Positions 1-10,252 of a stretch of 64,000 nucleotides of DNA are shown one piece after another. The translations under genes and the position numbers were made by a program. Origin of the DNA: Marinobacter sp. ATCH36 (GTDB taxonomy: Bacteria > Pseudomonadota > Gammaproteobacteria > Pseudomonadales > Oleiphilaceae); assembly GCF_023555055.1 (NCBI RefSeq), contig NZ_JAMJPL010000007.1:150232-214231 (forward strand), written 5' to 3'. Every line of letters begins with the position of its first letter. The stretch's first letter is position 1. A model generated the notes under the pieces. It was not told the DNA's origin. It was given only the letters and a program-made list of their open reading frames with translations, and made no database searches.

Positions 1-1
1 C

Positions 2-496
2 GGCAACATCGAAACACCGGACGGCCGGGTCATCGGCCGCCATCAGGGGCTGATGTATCACACCATCGGCCAGCGCCAGGGCCTGGGCATCGGCGGCCTC
101 AGCGAGTTCGGCGACGAACCGTGGTACGTGGCAGAGAAAGACCTCTCCCGCAACGTACTGGTTGCCGTTCAGGGCAAACACCATCCCCTGCTGTTTTCCC
201 GTGGCCTGCACAGTGGCCCCGTGGACTGGATTGCTGGTGAACCACCTGCGGCAGAATTCCGCTGCAAAGCCAAAACCCGTTACCGCCAGCCTGACCAGGA
301 CTGCCTGGTAACCGCTACAGACGGCGGATTCCGGGTTATCTTCGATGACGCCCAGCGGGCCGTCACGCCCGGCCAGTCGGTGGTGTTCTACGATGGCGAT
401 GTCTGCCTGGGCGGTGGCGTTATCGAGCAGACCTGGCGGGATGGCGAAACAGAACCGGCAGTGACCACCAACAAGGCAGAGGGGGCCGGCGCATGA
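2..496 (+). CDS. mnmA: tRNA-specific 2-thiouridylase MnmA, C-terminal part (gene cut by window start)
   Basis: The reading frame is open from base 2, so the gene starts outside the window; about 164 C-terminal residues are present. MnmA activates U34 of tRNA Lys, Glu and Gln with ATP and inserts sulfur relayed from the Tus proteins. The visible part opens with the conserved stretch ending [14 protein letters not shown], typical of the central and C-terminal region of the family, followed by the beta-barrel domain. The catalytic cysteines and PP-loop lie in the missing part or cannot be placed. Its stop overlaps the hflD start by 4 bases (ATGA), and mnmA-hflD-purB is the order also known from E. 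coli. A tusA gene lies at 18 kb. Confidence 0.93.
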   Translation, partial: GNIETPDGRVIGRHQGLMYHTIGQRQGLGIGGLSEFGDEPWYVAEKDLSRNVLVAVQGKHHPLLFSRGLHSGPVDWIAGEPPAAEFRCKAKTRYRQPDQDCLVTATDGGFRVIFDDAQRAVTPGQSVVFYDGDVCLGGGVIEQTWRDGETEPAVTTNKAEGAGA

Positions 497-1137
497 GCCG
501 ATCGATACATGACCAGACGCTTGCCCTGGCAGGGGTTTTCCAGGCATCAGCGCTGGTGCAGCAAGTGGCTCACTCCGGGCAATGTGCGGAATCCAGCTTT
601 GAGACCTGCACCCGCTCCCTGTTCGCGACGCAACCGGAGACCACGCTGGACGTTTTCGGCGGTGAGCTCAAAGATCTGCGGGAGGGCCTGTCTACCCTGG
701 CCAGCGTTCTCAGCCAGCAGAGCAAGCAACAGGATATTGAGGTGCTGCGCTACGCCCTGAACCTTATCAATATGGCGTCCAAACTCCGACGCAACAACGA
801 TATGCTGGACGTCATTGGCAGCCGCATTGACCAGGCCCGGCACACGGCCAGCCATTTCGGTTATAGCCACGGCAACCTTATCGCCAATCTGGCGTCGATT
901 TACGCGGATACCATCAGCACCTTCCGCCAGCGCATCCAGGTTACCGGCGAGCCCACAATTCTCCAGCGTGAGGAAAACGCCGCCAAGGTGCGTGCTTTAC
1001 TGCTGGCTGGCATACGCTCCGCCATACTGTGGCACCAGACTGGCGGGCGCCGCTGGCAGCTCATTTTCAACCGTCGCAAGGTCATCATGACCGCCCGGGA
1101 ACTGGCCGAGAAGGCAAACCGCGCGGTTTACGACTGA
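493..1137 (+). CDS. hflD: High frequency lysogenization protein HflD homolog
   Basis: This 214-residue, mostly helical protein of the HflD (DUF489) family is close to the usual length of about 210 residues. In E. coli HflD is a membrane-associated protein that binds phage lambda CII and affects lysogeny; its normal cell role is not settled. The sequence shows the family pattern, with an N-terminal [15 protein letters not shown] stretch and a C-terminal [17 protein letters not shown] stretch. The start codon overlaps the mnmA stop, so the two are probably translationally coupled. Identification rests on sequence flavour plus the conserved position between mnmA and purB. Confidence 0.9.
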   Translation: MSRSIHDQTLALAGVFQASALVQQVAHSGQCAESSFETCTRSLFATQPETTLDVFGGELKDLREGLSTLASVLSQQSKQQDIEVLRYALNLINMASKLRRNNDMLDVIGSRIDQARHTASHFGYSHGNLIANLASIYADTISTFRQRIQVTGEPTILQREENAAKVRALLLAGIRSAILWHQTGGRRWQLIFNRRKVIMTARELAEKANRAVYD

Positions 1138-1199
1138 ATCCCAACCGCCGCTGGTGTATCATATGCGCCCCCTGTTTTTCTTTTCCGATTCTTTGATGA

Positions 1200-2582
<1,383 letters not shown>

Positions 2583-2585
2583 ACC

Positions 2586-3737
2586 ATGAAACTGCCCGGC
2601 GGAATGCCCGCGGAGGAATTCCTGCAGGATTACTGGCAGAAAAAGCCACTGGTGATTCGCCAGGCCTTTCCGGGCTTCGAGTGCCCGGTGTCAGCGGATG
2701 AACTGGCCGGACTGGCTTGTGAGGAAGCGGTCGAGTCCCGTATTGTGATCGAGAACGACAACGGCAAACCCTGGCAGCTGCACAATGGCCCCTTTGAACC
2801 CGAGCGCTTCAGCAAACTGCCGGCAACTCACTGGACGCTGCTGGTACAGGGCCTTGATCACTGGGTTCCGGATTTCGCGGACCTGCTGGACGAGTTCCGC
2901 TTTGTGCCCAACTGGCGGCTGGATGACATCATGGCAAGCTACGCGCCGGAAGGCGGCAGCGTGGGGCCCCACTATGACCAATACGATGTATTCCTGCTAC
3001 AGGCACAGGGCCACCGCCGATGGACATTCGGCGGCCGTTGCGATCACACCTCACCCCGGGTAGACGGCACACCGTTGCGGATTCTCAGTAGCTGGGATGG
3101 CGAGGAAACCGTAACCCTGGCTCCCGGAGACATGCTCTACCTGCCACCAGGTATCGGCCACCACGGCATTGCCGAGGATGACTGCATTACCTTGTCTGTT
3201 GGTTTTCGTGCGCCGACCATTGACGATGTGCTGACAGGATTCACGGACTTTCTTTGCAGCCAGTCTGATGCCTCCGAACACCTCAATGACCCGGACCTGC
3301 AGGTTCAGGACAATCCTGGCACCATTGCCCCCGACGTTATTGACCGCCTCGATGGTGTTATCCGCGACAAGCTTACTGACAAGCGCCAGCTCGCCCTCTG
3401 GTTCGGTCAGTACGCCACGGTCCCCAAAAGTCTCGATATTGTGGTGCCAGCAGAAGAACCGGTAACACCGGGGTTGCTCGGTGAACTGATTGCAGAGGGA
3501 AACCCGTTACGCTGGAATGAAGGTTCCCGTTTCGCCTACCATGAGTTTGAGGGAGACACAGCGCTGTTCGTGGATGGCGAGCAGTTCCTGCTGCGGGGCG
3601 ATGCCCAGCCTCTGGCTCCCCTGCTCTGCGCTGGTGCCAGGCTGGACATGGCAGCATTGGCCGACTATGCCGGCGACGAGGCCATCTGCGGGCTGCTGGC
3701 CAACCTCATTAATCAGGGTTCGCTGTACTTCGAGTGA
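2586..3737 (+). CDS. roxA: Cupin-fold ribosomal protein uL16 arginine 3-hydroxylase RoxA (YcfD)
   Basis: A 383-residue JmjC/cupin 2-oxoglutarate oxygenase, near the E. coli YcfD length of 373. The family hydroxylates an arginine of ribosomal protein L16 using Fe(II), oxygen and 2-oxoglutarate. The iron-binding HxD is visible in GPHYDQYDVF at about residues 128-130. The distal histidine is in PPGIGHHG at about residues 190-192. The N-terminal FLQDYWQKKPLVIRQA stretch is typical of the ROX family. The C-terminal winged-helix part (PLAPLLCAGARL...) is complete. It follows purB by 3 bases and precedes the GNAT gene by 19 bases, so one transcript is likely. Confidence 0.93.
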   Translation: MKLPGGMPAEEFLQDYWQKKPLVIRQAFPGFECPVSADELAGLACEEAVESRIVIENDNGKPWQLHNGPFEPERFSKLPATHWTLLVQGLDHWVPDFADLLDEFRFVPNWRLDDIMASYAPEGGSVGPHYDQYDVFLLQAQGHRRWTFGGRCDHTSPRVDGTPLRILSSWDGEETVTLAPGDMLYLPPGIGHHGIAEDDCITLSVGFRAPTIDDVLTGFTDFLCSQSDASEHLNDPDLQVQDNPGTIAPDVIDRLDGVIRDKLTDKRQLALWFGQYATVPKSLDIVVPAEEPVTPGLLGELIAEGNPLRWNEGSRFAYHEFEGDTALFVDGEQFLLRGDAQPLAPLLCAGARLDMAALADYAGDEAICGLLANLINQGSLYFE

Positions 3738-3756
3738 GAGCGTGAGTGGAAGCGGA

Positions 3757-4734
3757 ATGAACGTGCGGATTCGTAAATACAGCTGGCAGCTGGCACCGGC
3801 CGATATCCGGAACATACGGCAGACCGTGTTTGTGAAAGAACAGCAGGTTCCGCCAGAGCTGGAATGGGACGACACTGATGAGATTGCCGACCATTACCTG
3901 GTAGTACTGCCCGACAACACACCTGTCGGGGTTGGCCGTATGTTCTCAACCCTCGAGGAAACCGCCCACATCGGACGCATGGCGATTCTTCCCGCCCATC
4001 GTGGCAAAGGTATCGGAGAGCGCTTGTTGCGGCACCTGGTGTCTGAGGCAGCAGACCAGTTCAGTGAACTCCGGCTTTCCGCACAAGAGCACGCCATCCC
4101 CTTCTACCAGCGCTCAGGCTTCCATGTCTGCTCAGACCTCTACGATGATGCCGGCATTCCCCATGTGGACATGCGCTGCCTGGCCCCGAAACTGGCCAAT
4201 AAAGCATACGATACTCGTCAGCCACCCATCCTGACCCCAATGCTGTTAGGCAAAGATCGTGATGCCTGGTTGTTTGACAGCGAACGCACGATGACCGAAC
4301 TGATGGACTCCGTCGCCGGCCAGGCTCGCCAGAGGATCTGGCTGTACGACCGCCTGCTGGACCACGATCTCTATGATCGCCTGCGCTTTCGGGAGTTGAT
4401 CTCCACCCTGGCGCGCCGGCACCGGCTCAGCGAAGTGCGCCTGCTCATACACGATGACAAACCCCTGGTGAAACACCGGCATCAGATTGTGGAACTGATG
4501 CGTCGTCTGCCCAGCCGCATTGAACTGAGGCTGATCAACGAGGACTACCCGGTGGAGGACCGGCCGTTCCTGCTGGCCGACCGGGAAGGCCTGGTTTACC
4601 GACATGATTTTTACAAGCCGGAAGGTTTTGCGAATTTTGCCGACAGTGGCCGGGTGAAGCTGTTTGCGGAATCTTTCCAGCGCATGTGGGACGCCGGCAA
4701 GAACTCATTGGAGTTGCGCGAACTACCGCTCTGA
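3757..4734 (+). CDS. GNAT-family acetyltransferase with an additional C-terminal domain
   Basis: A 325-residue two-part protein. Residues 1 to about 145 form an ElaA/YjcF-like GNAT domain: FVKEQQVPPELEWD, then GRMAILPAHRGKGIGERLL with the RGKGIG acetyl-CoA loop, then FYQRSGF. The remaining 180 residues form a second domain with WLYDRLLDHDLYD, RLLIHDDKPLVKHRHQIVELM and a FYKPEGFANF stretch. That part resembles the phospholipase-D-like domain (DUF7931) often attached to such acetyltransferases, but I see no full HKD motif. I chose the ATG at 3757, 19 bases after roxA; the frame stays open further upstream but overlaps roxA. The substrate is unknown. Its 3' end overlaps the convergent LysR gene by 12 bases. 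Confidence 0.75.
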   Translation: MNVRIRKYSWQLAPADIRNIRQTVFVKEQQVPPELEWDDTDEIADHYLVVLPDNTPVGVGRMFSTLEETAHIGRMAILPAHRGKGIGERLLRHLVSEAADQFSELRLSAQEHAIPFYQRSGFHVCSDLYDDAGIPHVDMRCLAPKLANKAYDTRQPPILTPMLLGKDRDAWLFDSERTMTELMDSVAGQARQRIWLYDRLLDHDLYDRLRFRELISTLARRHRLSEVRLLIHDDKPLVKHRHQIVELMRRLPSRIELRLINEDYPVEDRPFLLADREGLVYRHDFYKPEGFANFADSGRVKLFAESFQRMWDAGKNSLELRELPL

Positions 4735-5733
4735 GTGGTGAACGCCGGGAACATCGGCTGATTCGAACTGTGCCCCGAACGGAGCGAATTCCGCATCCAC
4801 TTCTTCCGCCACTTCCGCGACCAGCTTCCTCAGCCACTGGTGATCGGTGTTGTGCTGCAACAAAGGACTCCAGGCCATTTTGAGCTCGAACGGCGGGATC
4901 TCGAAGGGTGGTACCTTAACCACCAGATTGGGATTATCCTTCTGCAGCCAGGCAGCCCTCGAAGGTAATGTGGCAATCAGGTCGTGCTGTTCCGCCAGCA
5001 GCATCGCCACCTGATAATGCCGGGTAAACACTGAAATCTGCCGTTTGCGCCCCATCAACGAAAGTGCCTCGTCAACCCAGCCCAAACGCTGGACATCCTT
5101 CGGGTTTACCCCTACCCCAACGCCGAAACCGGTCTTGCTGACCCAGATATGGCTGGCATCAAGATAGGTGTCCAGCGTGAACGGCTCCTTCAGGATGGGA
5201 TTGCGGGCGTTCATCAGGCAGGCGAAATACTCCGTCCACAGGGTTTTCTGGTGGAAGGATTGCGGGATCTTGTCAAAGCGGTTGATGGCCATATCCAACC
5301 TACCCTGCTCCACATCCAGGAAACTGACGTCGCTGGGAGTCAGTACGTCCAGGGTAACGTGGGGCGCTTCCTGACGAATCCGCCGCAACACCCTTGGCAT
5401 CAGGCAGGATTCCGCATAGTCACTGGCCATTATGCGGAATACCCGCTGACTTTCCATGGCAGCAAAGGCGGTCTTCTCATGAACGGCCTGCTCGATATCA
5501 GAGAGGATACCCCGCACTAACGGCTGAAGTTCTGTCGCACGTTCCGTCGCAGTCATACCCTCACTGGTTCTGACCAGCAATGGATCACCAAACAGGTCCC
5601 TCAGGCGCCGAAGACCATTACTCATGGCTGGCTGGGTTATCCCCAGATGGGTGGCGGCTTTGGTGACGTTCCGCTCCCGCAACAGCACATCAAGATAGAC
5701 AAGCAGATTCAGATCGACCCGGGAAATATCCAT
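4723..5733 (-). CDS. LysR-family transcriptional regulator
   Basis: A 336-residue LysR-type regulator. The N-terminal winged helix-turn-helix (VDLNLLVYLDVLLRERNVTK, then AATHLGITQPAMSNGLRRLR) is of the NahR/NodD-like subgroup, followed by a periplasmic-binding-protein-like effector domain. The start was set at the MDISRVDLNLL methionine; an in-frame ATG four codons upstream is possible. No divergent metabolic gene is immediately adjacent, and the neighbour at 5946 is an uncharacterised protein, so target and inducer cannot be guessed. The gene ends inside the last 12 bases of the convergent GNAT gene. Confidence 0.88.
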   Translation of the reverse strand: MDISRVDLNLLVYLDVLLRERNVTKAATHLGITQPAMSNGLRRLRDLFGDPLLVRTSEGMTATERATELQPLVRGILSDIEQAVHEKTAFAAMESQRVFRIMASDYAESCLMPRVLRRIRQEAPHVTLDVLTPSDVSFLDVEQGRLDMAINRFDKIPQSFHQKTLWTEYFACLMNARNPILKEPFTLDTYLDASHIWVSKTGFGVGVGVNPKDVQRLGWVDEALSLMGRKRQISVFTRHYQVAMLLAEQHDLIATLPSRAAWLQKDNPNLVVKVPPFEIPPFELKMAWSPLLQHNTDHQWLRKLVAEVAEEVDAEFAPFGAQFESADVPGVHHSER

Positions 5734-5945
5734 ACACACGATCACAGCAGTAGTTTATTCACAGAAATAATGGGCCTAAGGATATCAATTCACCAAAATG
5801 ATAGAAAGCCCATATTGTTCACATTTCAAAACGGAATCATGCCCGGTTTTCTGCTAGTCTTTCGAGTACTTGCTGGAATTCTTCGGTTTGTTCGCACCAC
5901 CGGAGGCCCCAGTGCACGTCCATACGCCGGAGCTTTTGCAATAGA

Positions 5946-6719
5946 ATGGATACCACAATGATTGTGCTGCTATTGGCAGCTATCGTTTTCATTTCGATCG
6001 TCATTATTGTGGCCAGTCAGATGCGGGAACGGGCCCGTATTGAGCGCGCGCGTAAAATCACCGCTCTTGAGGACAGTTATAATCGGGCCAACCGTCTGCT
6101 TTCCGAGATTCCCGGCCAATACCTCACCTCGGATCTCAAGTTACTGTTGATCAAGCGTATGGAGGAAACCTGCAAGGATCTCAAGGCGCTGAAATCCGAC
6201 CAGCCCGTCGGTGAGTGGCTCAGTGCTGCCCAACAGCTGAAAAAGAAGGTGATGGACAATGAAGACCGGCGTCCTCCCATCAAGATTGATTCGCCCGAAA
6301 AGTCCAGCTATGTCAAAGAGCTGCTGCAAAATCTTTTCAAAATGATTGAAGCAATGCACAAGGCCGGCAAGATCGACAGCGCCACCGCCAAGAAAAACCT
6401 CAGATTCGTATTGTTCCTGGTGCACAAGACCCACGCTGACCTGCATGTGTTCCAGGCCCGCGATTATGTGAAGCAGAACCAGATTCGCAAGGCGATTCAC
6501 GCCTATCATTTGGCCAGCACCGAAATGGGTAAATCCAGGGACAACCCCATGGCCATGAAAGCAGTCAAGAGTTTCCGCACCCGCATCAAGGAGCTGGAAG
6601 CCATGAAGGATGACACGTCACAGGGCAGCAGCACCGAGAGCCAGTCGCGCCTGGACCGGGAATGGGACACCTTCCTCCACGATGACGAATGGCGCAAAAA
6701 GGCCGATTACGACGATTGA
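5946..6719 (+). CDS. Uncharacterised membrane-anchored protein
   Basis: A 257-residue protein I do not recognise. Residues 3-24 form one hydrophobic helix (MIVLLLAAIVFISIVIIVAS), followed by a basic stretch, which suggests an inner-membrane anchor with a cytoplasmic body. The rest is charged and helical, with many Lys, Arg and Glu. The region around residues 125-210 (KNLFKMIEAMHKAGKID, YVKQNQIRKAIHAYHLAS) looks like helical-repeat packing. The C-terminus is acidic and ends in an Asp-rich tail. It lies 63 bases upstream of the hybrid kinase on the same strand, so co-transcription and a functional link are plausible but unproven. Confidence 0.75.
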   Translation: MDTTMIVLLLAAIVFISIVIIVASQMRERARIERARKITALEDSYNRANRLLSEIPGQYLTSDLKLLLIKRMEETCKDLKALKSDQPVGEWLSAAQQLKKKVMDNEDRRPPIKIDSPEKSSYVKELLQNLFKMIEAMHKAGKIDSATAKKNLRFVLFLVHKTHADLHVFQARDYVKQNQIRKAIHAYHLASTEMGKSRDNPMAMKAVKSFRTRIKELEAMKDDTSQGSSTESQSRLDREWDTFLHDDEWRKKADYDD

Positions 6720-6782
6720 TAGCAGCCTGGTAGCTCATCACCATCATGCGAACCGCTGACAAACAGGGATTGTGGATATACT

Positions 6783-9116
6783 GTGACAACTCCATTCAAA
6801 AAGCGGCTCTCCTACCGCCTGACCCGGGACACCGTTTTAATTGCAATGGTGCTGGGGCTGATACTCAACATCGTTCAGGTCACCCTTGATTATTTCAGCG
6901 CCCGGGATTCCATGGAGCAGGAAATTCGCGCGCTGATCGAAATAAGCCACAGCCCCGCCTCACAGATTGCCTATAACATCGATATACGTCTGGCGGAGGA
7001 ATTGCTGGACGGGCTGCTCCGCCATCCTGCCACCATTGATGCCCGCATAATCGATAACAACGACCAGACTATGGCCGCCGCCAGCCAGAGCAGCCCTGAT
7101 TCGCGCTACCGCTGGATCAGTGACCTGCTATTCGGCGACAGCCGTGCTTTCAGCCAGGAACTGATGGTGCCGCAGTTGAGTGATCTTTCTCTTGGCCACC
7201 TGACGGTCACCATCGACACTTACCATTACGGCCTGCTGTTTCTGCAAAGGGCCGGATACACTGTGGTAAGCGGACTACTCAAAAGCCTGGTTCTGACAGC
7301 GGCTCTGCTCGCCATTTTCTATTTCGTACTGACCCGCCCCATGCTCAATGTCATCGGTGCGCTGAGCCGGGTTCGGGCGGAATCCCCGGAAAAAGTCCGG
7401 CTACCTGTGCCCGCCAATCATCGTGAAGATGAAATCGGCCAGATGGTGGGGATCATCAACCTGCATCTGGAAACCATGGACGCCAGTCTCGAGCAATTGC
7501 GGCAGGCAGAGAGCGCCATAAAAAATTACTCAACCCAGCTGGAACAGGAGGTTGACGACCGCACGCGGGAGATCTCGGAGAAGAACGAAGCCCTCCAGCG
7601 GGGTAATCGCGCACTGGTTCGAGCGAAGGAAGATGCCGTCCGCAGGGCCCGGTCCCGGGCCAACTTTCTGGCCAGTATGAGCCACGAAATTCGCACTCCG
7701 CTGAATGGAGTGCTTGGCATGCTTGGTCTCGCTCTGGAAGGTGACCTGGAACCGGCACAGCGCAACCGCCTGGAAATCGCGCTTAACGCAGGGCAAAGCC
7801 TGCTCGGACTGCTGAACGATATCCTCGACATTTCCAAGGTGGAAGCTGGCAAGCTCAGCCTTGAGAACATTCCTTTCAGCGTCCGCAATCTGATAGAGGA
7901 ATGCGCGACGCTGCACTCCCAACAGGCTCGCCGCAAGAACATAGACGTGGTGACCGATATTGAATGCGATCTTCCCGAATCGTTTCTCGGTGATCCCACG
8001 CGCACCCGTCAGGTTCTTAATAACCTGTTAAGTAATGCCATCAAGTTTACCGAGAAGGGCAGCGTCCGCATTCGTGCAACCCGTTTCAACGGTAACCTTC
8101 GCATTGATGTAATTGATACCGGCATTGGCATGTCCAAGGAAGGGTTGCATCGGATTTTTTCACCGTTTTCCCAGGCCGATGCCGAAACCACCCGGCTGTA
8201 TGGCGGAACCGGACTCGGCCTGGCCCTCTGCCGCCAGCTGGTGGAGCGCATGCATGGCCAGATTCTGGTGGATTCTGAAGAGGGTCGGGGCACGCACTTT
8301 ACCGTGAACCTGCCGCTACCGGTGCATGATCAAAATGACTCCGGGATTACACCAGCAGATATCCCGGCCATTGTCAGAACGTCAGGCGTGGATATGAGCA
8401 TACCCCAGAGCCATCCCCACCGCCTGCCCATCGAGAGCCAGCTCAGAGCCTGGAGTATTCCTGTGCGCGATGCCGCTCGCAACGGTGGAGGTATCCTGAT
8501 GGGGGCAGCCGACAGGGAAGACAGTTCCGGCCCACAGATAGCGGCCCAGTGGTCAGGAATCGGCGTTATTCTGGTCGATCGCAACGGCACCGCGGTGGCA
8601 GCTGGCGATCAACAGATTCTGTCAATGCCACTGAGGCGGGACCAGTTGTTCCGCACGCTTTGCGCGGCCGCAGGCCTGAAGCAGATAAAGAAGGGCCATG
8701 ATACGAATGCGGGAAAAGCATCAGCCGTTACCAGGTCACTGAACCTTTTGCTGGTGGAAGACAACCAGGTCAACCAGGTGGTTGCCAGCAGCATGCTCCG
8801 GAAGCTGGGCCACAAGGTCACCCTGGCGGAAAACGGAAAGCGGGCACTGGAGGCTCTGACCTCAGGAGAATTCGATGTTGTGCTGATGGATTGCCAGATG
8901 CCGGTGATGGACGGTTATGAGGCCACACGTTCAATCAGGGAAAACCCCGCCTGGCGGGATTTACCGGTTATCGCCGTTACCGCCAACGTCATGCAGGGTG
9001 ATCGGGACGATTGCCTGGAATCCGGGATGAACGATTACATTACCAAACCCTACAACCGTGCCGATCTCAAATCGGTTATCGACCGCTGGGCTCCCCCAGA
9101 GCCTCGAGAAGGCTGA
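6783..9116 (+). CDS. Hybrid sensor histidine kinase/response regulator
   Basis: A 777-residue protein with a GTG start. Order of parts: TM helix at about 18-38, a periplasmic sensor region to about 155, TM helix at about 162-185, HAMP, a coiled coil, and HisKA with the phospho-acceptor His301 in SMSHEIRTPLNG. HATPase follows (NLLSNAIKFTEKG and the glycine-rich YGGTGLGLALC). Next is a stretch at about 525-630 that looks like a degenerate receiver without the acidic pocket. A good C-terminal receiver has Asp703 in VLMDCQMPVMDGYEA and a TKPY lysine loop. No Hpt domain is present, so a separate phosphotransfer protein would be needed. The sensed signal is unknown. Its last 41 bases overlap the convergent MarR gene. 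Confidence 0.92.
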   Translation: MTTPFKKRLSYRLTRDTVLIAMVLGLILNIVQVTLDYFSARDSMEQEIRALIEISHSPASQIAYNIDIRLAEELLDGLLRHPATIDARIIDNNDQTMAAASQSSPDSRYRWISDLLFGDSRAFSQELMVPQLSDLSLGHLTVTIDTYHYGLLFLQRAGYTVVSGLLKSLVLTAALLAIFYFVLTRPMLNVIGALSRVRAESPEKVRLPVPANHREDEIGQMVGIINLHLETMDASLEQLRQAESAIKNYSTQLEQEVDDRTREISEKNEALQRGNRALVRAKEDAVRRARSRANFLASMSHEIRTPLNGVLGMLGLALEGDLEPAQRNRLEIALNAGQSLLGLLNDILDISKVEAGKLSLENIPFSVRNLIEECATLHSQQARRKNIDVVTDIECDLPESFLGDPTRTRQVLNNLLSNAIKFTEKGSVRIRATRFNGNLRIDVIDTGIGMSKEGLHRIFSPFSQADAETTRLYGGTGLGLALCRQLVERMHGQILVDSEEGRGTHFTVNLPLPVHDQNDSGITPADIPAIVRTSGVDMSIPQSHPHRLPIESQLRAWSIPVRDAARNGGGILMGAADREDSSGPQIAAQWSGIGVILVDRNGTAVAAGDQQILSMPLRRDQLFRTLCAAAGLKQIKKGHDTNAGKASAVTRSLNLLLVEDNQVNQVVASSMLRKLGHKVTLAENGKRALEALTSGEFDVVLMDCQMPVMDGYEATRSIRENPAWRDLPVIAVTANVMQGDRDDCLESGMNDYITKPYNRADLKSVIDRWAPPEPREG

Positions 9117-9546
9117 GCACAGAACGTAACTCCTCACGGAGCGCCACAATGCGCTCCTGATCAATACCCGTCCCACACAACAACCTCTCCGGGATCTCCA
9201 TGGCCTTGCTGCGCATGGCATTTCCCTGCCCGGTAGGGGCTACTGTTACCACCCTCTCATCGGACGTATCCCGCTGACGGGTAACCAGACCCCGTTCAGC
9301 CAGCCGTTTCAGCAACGGCGTCAGAGTGCCGGAATCCAGGCGCAACCGCTTACCCAGATCAGACACCCGTACGGTGCGTCCCTCCTGATCAGCCTCCCAC
9401 AACACCAACATGACTAGATACTGGGGATAGGTCAGGTTGAGCTCAGCCAATAGTGGACGATACCTGGCAGTGACGGCCCGGTTGACGGCATAGAGTGCAA
9501 AACACAGCTGGTTGTCTAGTGCCAGCCTCTCGTCTTCGGATGTCAT
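9076..9546 (-). CDS. MarR-family regulator, OhrR-like peroxide sensor
   Basis: A 156-residue winged-helix MarR protein. The reactive cysteine typical of OhrR is present as Cys15 in LDNQLCFALYA. A second cysteine, Cys124 (RLLCGTG), suggests the two-cysteine mode seen in Xanthomonas OhrR. The DNA-binding part is VSDLGKRLRLDSGTLTPLLKRL with a DERVV wing. OhrR proteins repress peroxide-detoxification genes and let go of DNA when oxidised by organic hydroperoxides. The gene lies 3 bases downstream of the glutathione peroxidase on the same strand, so the pair probably forms an autoregulated operon. The usual partner ohr is absent here. The 3' end overlaps the convergent kinase gene. Confidence 0.85.
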   Translation of the reverse strand: MTSEDERLALDNQLCFALYAVNRAVTARYRPLLAELNLTYPQYLVMLVLWEADQEGRTVRVSDLGKRLRLDSGTLTPLLKRLAERGLVTRQRDTSDERVVTVAPTGQGNAMRSKAMEIPERLLCGTGIDQERIVALREELRSVLSLLEALGEPSGR

Positions 9547-9549
9547 GGC

Positions 9550-10035
9550 CTAAAGCAGCTTCTCGATGTCAGCGCGAATGGCAGACGGTTTGGTCGTTGG
9601 CGGATAACGATTGACAACCTCACCATCGCGGTTCACCAGAAATTTGGTGAAGTTCCATTTCACCGCTTCTGATCCCAACAGACCCTTGGCATTGTGCTTG
9701 AGATACTCAAACAACGGATGAGCGTTTGGCCCGTTGACCTCAATCTTGGCAAACATCGGGAAATCCACGCCGTAGTTCAGGCTACAAAACTCGCTGATGG
9801 CCTTATCGTCTGCCGGGTCCTGATTCCGAAACTGGTTGCAGGGAAAGCCCAGTACTTCAAGGCCTTTCTCTTTCAGATCTGCATAAAGCGATTGCAGCCC
9901 TTCGAACTGAGGGGTAAACCCGCACTTGCTGGCCGTATTGACGACGAGCATTACCTTACCCCGGAACTCGTCAAGGGACCTTTCTTTCCCACGAATGTCG
10001 GTTGCGGTAAAGTCATACACGCTTTGGTTGCTCAT
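9550..10035 (-). CDS. Glutathione peroxidase (cysteine type)
   Basis: A 161-residue thiol peroxidase of the glutathione peroxidase family, full length. The peroxidatic Cys38 lies in NTASKCGFTPQ, the glutamine of the active site in GFPCNQFRNQDP, and the tryptophan in VKWNFTKFLV. The catalytic residue is cysteine rather than selenocysteine. Such bacterial enzymes reduce hydroperoxides in the cytosol and often use thioredoxin. No signal peptide is present. It is the first gene of a two-gene unit with the OhrR-like regulator, with a perfect palindrome 32 bases upstream of its start codon that may be the operator. Confidence 0.92.
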   Translation of the reverse strand: MSNQSVYDFTATDIRGKERSLDEFRGKVMLVVNTASKCGFTPQFEGLQSLYADLKEKGLEVLGFPCNQFRNQDPADDKAISEFCSLNYGVDFPMFAKIEVNGPNAHPLFEYLKHNAKGLLGSEAVKWNFTKFLVNRDGEVVNRYPPTTKPSAIRADIEKLL

Positions 10036-10066
10036 GATCCTGCTCCTTTGTATTTCATCCTATTAT

Positions 10067-10078
10067 ATTGTGCACAAT
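10067..10078. promoter_or_regulatory. Candidate OhrR operator: perfect palindrome
   Basis: ATTGTGCACAAT is a perfect 12-base inverted repeat in an AT-rich context, 32 bases upstream of the glutathione peroxidase start. MarR-family repressors bind such short palindromes near promoters. That it binds the adjacent OhrR-like protein is inference from position. Confidence 0.45.
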
Positions 10079-10252
10079 TTGTTTTACAACTTAATCAGGC
10101 TGTATGTCGCATGCAGTTCATGGAATTTGTGAGCATTGAGCGTTAAATCTGCGCTTCTGTGCCACAATTCATCACAATTGGCCTGTTGCCGCCGGCCTTT
10201 GCTCCGCTAGAATACAGGCTTGTATCTTTTTTACTGAGGAATAACCGGGCTT

